Made by a program: the position numbers and the translations under genes. The notes under the pieces are model-generated. The model was not told where the DNA came from, searched no databases, and was given only the letters and a program-made list of their open reading frames with translations. 64,000 nt of DNA from Dastarcus helophoroides (taxonomy: Eukaryota > Arthropoda > Insecta > Coleoptera > Bothrideridae): NCBI GenBank assembly GCA_028583605.1, contig CM053328.1, positions 8,572,782 through 8,636,781 on the forward strand. The letters are read 5' to 3'. Shown piece by piece: positions 57,434 to 64,000 of the stretch (the first letter of the stretch is position 1; the number at the start of each line of letters is the position of its first letter).

Positions 57434-57674
57434 AGTTTCAATTCCTCAGTGTGTATCTTTTTCTTAAGTTAGGACCACGATATAATATAAGACTGATAAT
57501 GTAACCCGCTATATCTTACTGTTGCGATACGGAGACGATTAAAAAGAGAAGACGATATAAAGGATAAACAATAAAAGGCTGTCTTAAGTAGATTAAGCAA
57601 TGCTTTCTTATGCAAATATTCATACTTAATGCAATTGTTTCGCAATTTTTCGGTTTTATATTTTTATTTTAATT
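57434..57674. other. Spacer, nothing recognised
   Basis: AT-rich, non-array. It may include promoter or intron DNA of the THAP exon. Confidence 0.3.
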
Positions 57675-57868
57675 ATGTCTATTTGCAACAGTGGTTATAA
57701 AAGCTGTCATGAAAAAGTGTCGTTTTTTCGAGTGCTTAAGGACAAAGTTGATGTATGGAGGTGAACAATCTCCAAAATGACCGGCTGTTGTCAATTCGAG
57801 ATTTTGTATGCGAAAAACATTTTAGTGCAGATTTTGTTTTAAGAGAAATAAACAATGAACTGGGGAGA
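57675..57868 (+). pseudogene. THAP zinc-finger exon, disrupted
   Basis: ATG at 57675 encodes SICNSGYKSCHEKVSFFRVL and a Trp (VDVWR), matching the start of a THAP domain (Cys pair, FF, invariant W). A stop (TGA at 57762) interrupts. Reading on in the next frame gives LLSIRDFVCEKHFSADFVLR, the CxxHF half of the C2CH finger, and the segment ends at a GTACGT donor (57869). So one small shift separates two halves of a good THAP domain of about 65 residues. THAP domains bind DNA in P-element transposases and in host transcription factors. No further exon was recognised. Confidence 0.65.
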
Positions 57869-58007
57869 GTACGTTTTTTCTAAAAAACTTAATCAGTTTC
57901 CATTAAATGAAAATCTTATGCCCAAAGTAATTTAAACATAAACTTGTTTTTGTATAAATATTTAATAAAGAAAAATGATATTAATAGACAGATGAGCCGT
58001 TGGTTTA

Positions 58008-58458
58008 TCAGAGTTCGGTGTATGTATAGAACATTAGCTATTACTTTTTTTAAAATGTTTATAAAAATAATGTGTCAGATAAACTTTTTTGGTTAACTGA
58101 ATTTCACTTTCCAGTGACTTTGATTTTATTTTCCTAGCTTTTATTTTGTTGCTTTGGTAACTAATTTTTGAGTTTTTAAATGACACCTGAATTTTTATTT
58201 GCTCCTTTGAAAAAAATCCTAACTTTCTGCATTCGGTAACATCAAATTTATAGGGGTTAGATTCAAAGAATTTCGAGAAATCATAATTTTACTAATTTTT
58301 ATCATTTATTGTTTAATATTATATTTAAAGAACTCCAAGTACTAAAATGAAATCGTTACCAAAAACGAACATAGATATACTGGCAAACATTTCATTTTAA
58401 TTACAATCGGTAAAATTATGAAATTCTTATATTTTCTCGAACTTTTTTACCTCTAAAC
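58008..58458. repeat. Foldback element, left arm and centre (host of hAT-1)
   Basis: About 58008-58315 is the inverted partner of a right arm made of 58415-58458 plus 63263-63500. Shared landmarks: GTATGT, AGATAAACTTTTTT, TTTTGTTGCTTTGGTAACTA (against its inverted form), GAGAAATCATAATTTTAC. The right arm is cut by hAT-1 between CTCTAAAC and its duplicate. This is a palindromic non-autonomous element older than the hAT. Confidence 0.7.
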
Positions 58459-59047
58459 CAGTGGCGGCTGGTGACTTTTTGACAGGGGGTGCGCAGATGC
58501 AAAAAATATTAATAGTTAAACTTTAGGTGACTTCAATGCCGCAGCAAGGTATTAAATTTAGGAGAAACAAACGCTTTTTGTAGGGCGTGGTATTTAATAG
58601 TATTTTATTTATTTATTTGTCACATTTTTATTCCAATTTTAACACTGCCTACCTAGTTCTCTTATTTTCACTTTCTCTTCTAGTGAAAGTATACCAAAAT
58701 CATTTTTTAATATAAAAATGCTGTTCATTTTAAAAACACAATTAAATCTTCTAAAACCTGAAGCAGAATACTGACACTGACAAACATACACTTCAAATTT
58801 TCACGCATACTGACAATGTCATAATTAGTGGTGGATGTTTATTCAACGAATTATTTTTTCTATAATTTAGAACCAAATACCAAATCAATAAATTAATTAT
58901 TAGGCCCTAGAATGGGCGCTGCTATTTTTTTCTGAATCGCGGAACTATTGGCAGTTAGGCCTGTAAGAGGCACAATTAGCAAATGCAATCGATCAGCCGA
59001 CACGTACGCATTTAGCATTTATCATTTCACAGTTAAGTACTTGTTTT

Positions 59048-62000
59048 TAGAGATGCAACATCGTTCAAAAAAGCATCGATGTTTGAACATCGATATTTTT
59101 TTCAATGAAACATCGATGTCTTAAACATCGGTATTCGGTTTCGATACATCGATGTTTTTCTGATGTTTTTTAAATATTTAATTGCAAGTTTAACAAGTCA
59201 AAAGTCGGAAAGTGTAGAAAAGGACACCAATTTAAAAAGATTTTTCTTTAATTCCGAGTTTAATTGGAATTTCCACTTTTTTCTAGAAATTTCGTCAAAA
59301 TTTTGACTCTAATGTCGAAATTTTGACTTTTTTCTCGAAATTTCGCCTTCAATTTCGAAATTTCAATTGTTTTCTAGAAATTCTAAGGTTAAAGTCAAAA
59401 TTTCGACTATAATCTCGAACATTCGACCATTATAATGAAAATTAGGTTAGGCATACAATATTGACAGATGACGGTAGGATGTGTTCAGTTACTTCAATTT
59501 TTAATAACCAAAATTTCGACTTTTTTCTCGAAATTTTCAGTTTAAAGTCGAAACTTGAGATTAAAGTCGAAATTTGGACTTTACTCCTGGAATTTCGAGA
59601 AAAAAGTTGATATTTCGAGATTGGAGTCGAAATTTCGAGGAAAACTCGACAATTCGCCTTTAAACTCGAAGTTTCTATTACTGTTTATTGGTTGATGGTC
59701 CTTCCTCGCCTAATTTCTTTGATTATTTTTTATGAAATGTCAAAAAAACTCAAATTTCGGGTAAAAACTAAAATTGATAAAAATAAAATCTGGTTTATTA
59801 CAAATTTTGGAATTTTGAAAAATAAACGAATTTTAAAAATGTCAAAATTATTAAAATAATTTTGAAAAAGAACTAAAACTTTGAGAAACTTCGGAAATTT
59901 AAAAGAAAACGCTAAATTTTGAAACGTTAAAATTTTCATAAAAAATTTAGGTTTATCAAAAAAAAGTCTAAATTTCGATAAAACTTTTTTTTAAAACGTC
60001 AGGCAAAATTTTGTAAAAATGCCAAACTTTATAAAAGTCGAAATTTAAAAAAAGCAAAGTTTTGAGAAAATATCAAATTTTGAAAATTTTTGAATCGCAC
60101 TAATTAAAAAAAAGAATTCGAAAATTTTTAAAAAACGAAATATTTGAAAACATTTCGAGAAAGTCGGAATTTTAACAGACGAATTTTGAATCGAAATTTC
60201 AAGTTAAAATTTAGAAAAATATTGACAGTTTTATAAAAGTCAAAATTTTCAAAAATGTGGAAATTCTGAAAGAAAGAGTAAAGAAATTTAAGACATTTTA
60301 AAAAAAAATTTGAAAATATTGGATTTTCAAAAAAAAGCGAAATTTTATTTTTACTAATTTCATTTGAAGATAAATTGTAATTTTGACCAAAGTAAAGATT
60401 TTCAAAAAAGGTCGAAGTTTTGTAAAATAGTCAAAATTTCAAAGAGGACAAATTTTTTAAATACCGTTGAAAATTGAAAAATATCGAAATGTTTAAAAAG
60501 AAAGTCGAAGTTCTGAAGACAACTGGAAAATTTCAAAAGATGCCTTTCAAGAAATATTCAATTTTTTTATGAAAAAATGAAATTTTCAAAAATTCCAAAC
60601 TTTTTTAAAAGTGGTTCAAATTTAACTTAAAAAAATGTAATTTTGGAAGAGTAAAGATTTAACGAAAAATTCGAAATTTTGAGAAATAATCAAACATTTT
60701 AAAAATAGATGAAACTTTGAAAAAATGTGACTTGGAAAAATCTGAATTTTTCAAAATAGTTGAAATTTTAAAATAACGTCAGAATTAAAAAAAATAATCG
60801 ACAATTTAAAAACATTGAAATTTTAAAAAAATCGAAAGTTTTTGATAAAAAGTGAAATGTTTAGAAAAATCCAAGGAATTTTAAAAAATAAAAATATTTG
60901 AAAAATGTCGAAATTTTTTAAAAAGCCACAATTTTGAAAAATAAATTAACATTTTGAAGAAATTAAAAGTTGAAATTTTGAAAAATGTTGAATTTTCATA
61001 AAAAATTAAAATTTTCAGAAAAAATTCCAGATTTTCGAAAACAATTCGAAATTTTTATATAAACTCAAACTTTTTATAAAAGTCAAAGCAGTTTGGAAAA
61101 AGCCAAACTTTTAAAAAAGCCAAGCTTTGAGTCTTAGTAATTTTCAAAAGGAGTCAAAAATTAAAATATTCAAAATTTTCGGAAGAATCCGAAATTTCCA
61201 AATTTTCGAAAAACTAGACATTTTAAAAAACGGAAAAAAATACGAAAATTTTTAATTAGCTGAAATTTTGTAAAATGAAGACATTTTCATAAAAAGTTAA
61301 AATGTTCAATAAAAAGGCAAGATTTCCAAAAAACTGGATATAATGAAAAAATCGAATTTTGTAAAAAAAATTTTGGGCCGAAGATTACATTTGAAGTTTA
61401 AATTTTTCGAACAAAGCAGACATTTCGAAATTATAGACCTACATGAGAAGAAACTTTAACATTTAAAAGCTAAACTGAAAGTTCTAAAATTTTCCACTTA
61501 AATCTTAAATATTAAAAAAAAATGTTCAAAATTTCGATAAAACTTTTAGATTAAAGTCCGGATTTGGGGAGAACAATTCGGAAAAAAATCAAAATTTATA
61601 GAAATAAAAATTTGATGCACAATTTCAGGAAAGGTTCGAGATTTTTAAGAAAATTTGGAATTAAAAAGTATGCCATTTTCGAATTTAAACAAGGAATTTT
61701 GGTAAAAATTTATAATTCCTTGTATTAAGTATGAAGATTTATTTATTCAAAAATTGATAACTTTTCAAATATTCCAAATTTGGAAATTAGGTCCGAAATT
61801 TTGAGAATTCCGTTTAGGTTTTAATTTGGACAAAATTGGTCTATTTCTAGAAATGTTTATCTTTTTTATGAAAATTTCGATTTTTCTTCTAGAGGTTTTC
61901 AATTAAAATACGAAATTAACAAAATTAAAATTAAAAAAAAAGGAAATTTATGTAAAGTAAGTTGTCTTAAAGGAACTGAATATTTGAAGTTCAAACTAGA

Positions 62001-62473
62001 AATCTTGATAGGTAAGATTTTTTTTTAAATATTAAATAAATAGTAAATAATTGTGAAAATTCTGTTTATAGTTTCGAGTTTTCAAATTAATACTTTTCTA
62101 AAAATTCTCGTTTTCTTTCAAAATTTGTGTTTTTTTATAGGTGGCCAAATAAAAATATCTAAACTATGAATTGTCAGATAATTGTACTGTTTGATGCCTG
62201 CCGCTAAGCTTCAGTATCAATTTGTTAAATATACACTGCTGCCATCAAGCGACTAGTTACAAAATTGTGTGGTCATTTGTACCATCAATATTAATTCTAT
62301 GCAACAGATGGCGTTAATTCCATTGCGATACGATACATCGATTTTTCAAACATCGTTTGTAAATTCAACGATGTATCGATATTTTTTATGTTTTAGAATC
62401 GATGTTGAAATATTGATGTTTACAAACGATATATCGATGTTTTGAAAACATTAAACTATCGCTTGCATCCCTA
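59048..62473. mobile_element. Second hAT-like element nested in the first, 8-bp TSD
   Basis: Termini TAGAGATGCAA and TTGCATCCCTA form an 11-bp inverted repeat with one mismatch. Perfect 8-bp duplication CTTGTTTT at 59040-59047 and 62474-62481. Subterminal regions (59060-59165 and 62325-62460) are packed with ACATCGATGT-type palindromes in both orientations, likely transposase-binding arrays. The interior is degenerate array DNA (59200-62150) with no transposase. Length 3426 bp. Confidence 0.85.
59200..62130. repeat. Degenerate array inside hAT-2
   Basis: T-rich and mixed (TTTCGACTTT with TCGAAATTTCGA) to about 59690, then A-rich (AAAATTTTCGAAAAA) to about 61700, then mixed. It shows that this array class can be carried within a mobile element. 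Confidence 0.65.
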
Positions 62474-62481
62474 CTTGTTTT

Positions 62482-63254
62482 TCCTCGTTAAGTAGTAATG
62501 AATAATAATAATAATAATACACAAAACATTCCCGTAACTTTCATTATAATTTAAATGATTGAACATTTATAGTTTTAAACCTTCAAAGTGTTCAGTCTGT
62601 GTCACTCATTTTAAAATTTGTTTAAATATTTAAATCATACAAATCAGCCAATCACAACAATAACAGACAACGCAGACAGATGTAACAAGCTATGCTACTG
62701 CCAGATTGATTGCAGATGTATTACACGTAAGAAAATTTGTAACTCGTATGACTTCTTTTTATGTTAATAATTAGATAATCGAAATATAATTGATTGACGA
62801 TATGAAAATCTATCCTTCATTTCGAAACAAAATTAAGACACAAAACTTGTAACAGAAATCTTATCACATGAACCATAAATATTTAACTTGAAACTCTTTC
62901 TTGTACTCATCATCCGACAACATCCCGTGGGGGAGCGGCGTACTGCGCTAACTTTAATCCGCGCTCCGCAGTTTATTGTTTCTCGTAACGCGTGGATGCC
63001 GTTGACAGGAATCGTACAACAGCCACGCTAAGTGCTTAGTTTTGAGCGCACCACTTATTTAAATTTCCTCATAATCGAATAAAACATATGTGCACTTTAT
63101 TCCAAGTAATGCACAAGTACTAGTTAATCAAGAGATCAGTATTTAGTACTTAAAAATGTGATAAATCCTTGTCTTTTACATTAAACAGAAAAAAATTAAT
63201 CACTCATTTACGAGGTGCGCGCGCTCTTGCGCTCTATAGGACCAGCCGCCACTG
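62482..63254. other. Right part of hAT-1, non-array
   Basis: Complex DNA with a GC-richer patch at 62925-63010 (GTGGGGGAGCGGCGTACTGC). No coding frame recognised; may be residual hAT-1 sequence. Confidence 0.35.
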
Positions 63255-63262
63255 CTCTAAAC

Positions 63263-63500
63263 CCTGTAAGATTTGAGGTCACCAAATGCAGAAATATATG
63301 CAAATTCTAAAAAAGCAAACAACGGATGTCATTTGAAATTTCAAAGTTCGTTACCGTAGCAATGAAACAAAAGCAGGGAAAAAGAAATTAAGGTCACCAA
63401 AATGTGGCAAATAATTACCCAAAAAAAGTTTATTTGAAATATTTTGTTCTAAAATTATTTTAAAAAAAGTTACAGCCAATATTCCAGACATACGTCGAAT
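63263..63500. repeat. Foldback element, right arm
   Basis: Reverse complement of about 58008-58260, beyond the hAT-1 duplication (TGAGGTCACCAAATGCAGAA pairs with TTCTGCATTCGGTAACATCA). Confidence 0.7.
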
Positions 63501-64000
63501 GGTGCCGTATACTTTGCATAGAGTTATGCCAGTTCTTAAACATCTTATTGTCGATCTCTCTCTAAGCCACCAGTCTCCTGATTACGTGCCACATTTCGCC
63601 TCGCGTCGGATTACCTGTTCTTTTTGTAGCTTCTGTTATTGCGTCTGTTATTCTTGTTGCTGTGATGTGGACATTCAGCTCCCATACCATCGCTTTGGGG
63701 GTCTTCCTGGTGGTCTGGAAGTGTTTGGTTTTTGGGTTTTAGCGATCTTAGGTAATCTGTCGTATGTCATTCTATCGACGTGGTTCCTCTACTTTCTTCT
63801 TCTTTTTGTATCCATTTTACCATATCCTGTATTTTACATGCCTGTCTTATTTCATCGCTAGGTTTCCTATCTTGTGTGTATGAACCGTAATCGCTCGAAC
63901 AGTTCTCATTTCGGTTATTCTTAGAAGGCATTTAGCAGAGGTCGATTCCCCTATAGTCTCGACTGTATGTCATTACTGGTCTTACGCATGTTTTACAAGT
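63501..64000 (-). pseudogene. Non-LTR retrotransposon RT C-terminal region (window edge)
   Basis: The minus strand carries pieces RPVMTYS, RDRKPSDEIRQACKIQDMVK, LPKIAKTQKP-like and RPPGRPPKRWY, split by shifts and stops. It is the same family as the 2125-2290 remnant, here with more of the upstream thumb/C-terminal region. It continues beyond the window. The 120-codon plus-strand frame at 63499-63861 is its shadow. Confidence 0.6.

Larger units (their letters stand above)
58459..63254. mobile_element. hAT element (non-autonomous, 4.8 kb) with 8-bp TSD
   Basis: Ends are CAGTGGCGGCTGGT and ACCAGCCGCCACTG, typical hAT termini. Perfect 8-bp duplication CTCTAAAC at 58451-58458 and 63255-63262. 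Length 4796 bp, much of it a second nested element and A/T arrays. No hAT transposase frame (no hATC dimerisation region) was found. Confidence 0.88.

Noticed and set aside
63499..63861. 120-codon Cys/hydrophobic membrane-like frame
   Set aside because: It lies antisense to a recognisable retrotransposon fragment (RPPGRPPKRWY), so it is a shadow.

Overview
This is a 64 kb stretch of a very AT-rich, intron-containing animal genome, almost certainly an insect. Evidence: mariner, hAT, Penelope-like, Jockey/I/CR1-type retroelements, tRNA-derived SINEs, and a secreted three-gene family with phase-0 introns that resembles insect DUF1091-type proteins. The heavy load of degenerate 'AAATTTCGACTTTTT' arrays looks like that of cynipid or other parasitoid Hymenoptera, but this is impression, not proof. 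No bacterial features (operons, RBS, CRISPR) were seen. Coordinates of repeat edges were read by eye and may be off by some bases.

Host genes. Three members of one small secreted protein family are split by introns, so almost none of them shows as a long ORF. Gene A (+) has exons at 3486-3548, 3613-3771, 17834-18001 and 18053-18223. Its second intron is about 14 kb and full of transposons. Gene C (-) has exons 35122-34964, 34878-34714 and 34652-34500. Gene D (-) has exons 44386-44306, 39289-39131, 39030-38866 and 38810-38658. All show the same plan: signal-peptide exon, 53-residue exon, 55-56-residue exon, 50-56-residue last exon, all introns phase 0. No private first exon was found for gene C. 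A broken THAP zinc-finger exon lies at 57675-57868 and a weak candidate last exon at 54200-54336.

Mobile DNA, left to right: a retrotransposon 3' end that has grown a 549-bp polypurine microsatellite (2.1-2.85 kb); foldback and SINE copies (6.3-11 kb); a foldback element with an (AAT)n centre (11.9-12.6 kb); a 2.56-kb DNA transposon with 182-bp inverted repeats encoding a zinc-finger/DDE-like protein (13.06-15.62 kb); a full-length but dead mariner (18.8-20.0 kb); a 1.37-kb palindrome (24.3-25.7 kb); a putative solo LTR (27.1-27.5 kb); a second mariner (35.6-36.5 kb); an I/LOA-like retrotransposon split by an opposite-strand CR1-like insertion (40.0-43.0 kb); a 5'-truncated Penelope-like element with an 11-bp target-site duplication (45.67-46.85 kb); a dead Jockey-like element (46.9-49.25 kb); and a nest of foldback, hAT and hAT (58.0-63.5 kb), both hATs with perfect 8-bp duplications.

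The most interesting system is a pair of Penelope-related repeat families that carry hammerhead-ribozyme-like cores. Family 1 (21.2, 31.3-32.0, 43.2-43.7 kb) has a textbook core, a complete 377-nt monomer between two predicted cleavage sites, and 12-bp target-site duplications. It looks like an animal retrozyme. Family 2 (6.3, 23.2, 28.7, 43.7, 45.2, 46.7 kb) carries a variant core with compensatory stem changes and forms the 3' end of the protein-coding Penelope-like element.

Much of the rest is degenerate A/T arrays whose strand asymmetry flips at sharp points. Two repeat pairs (11.1/52.6 kb and 15.6/54.6 kb) recur in the same order and orientation.
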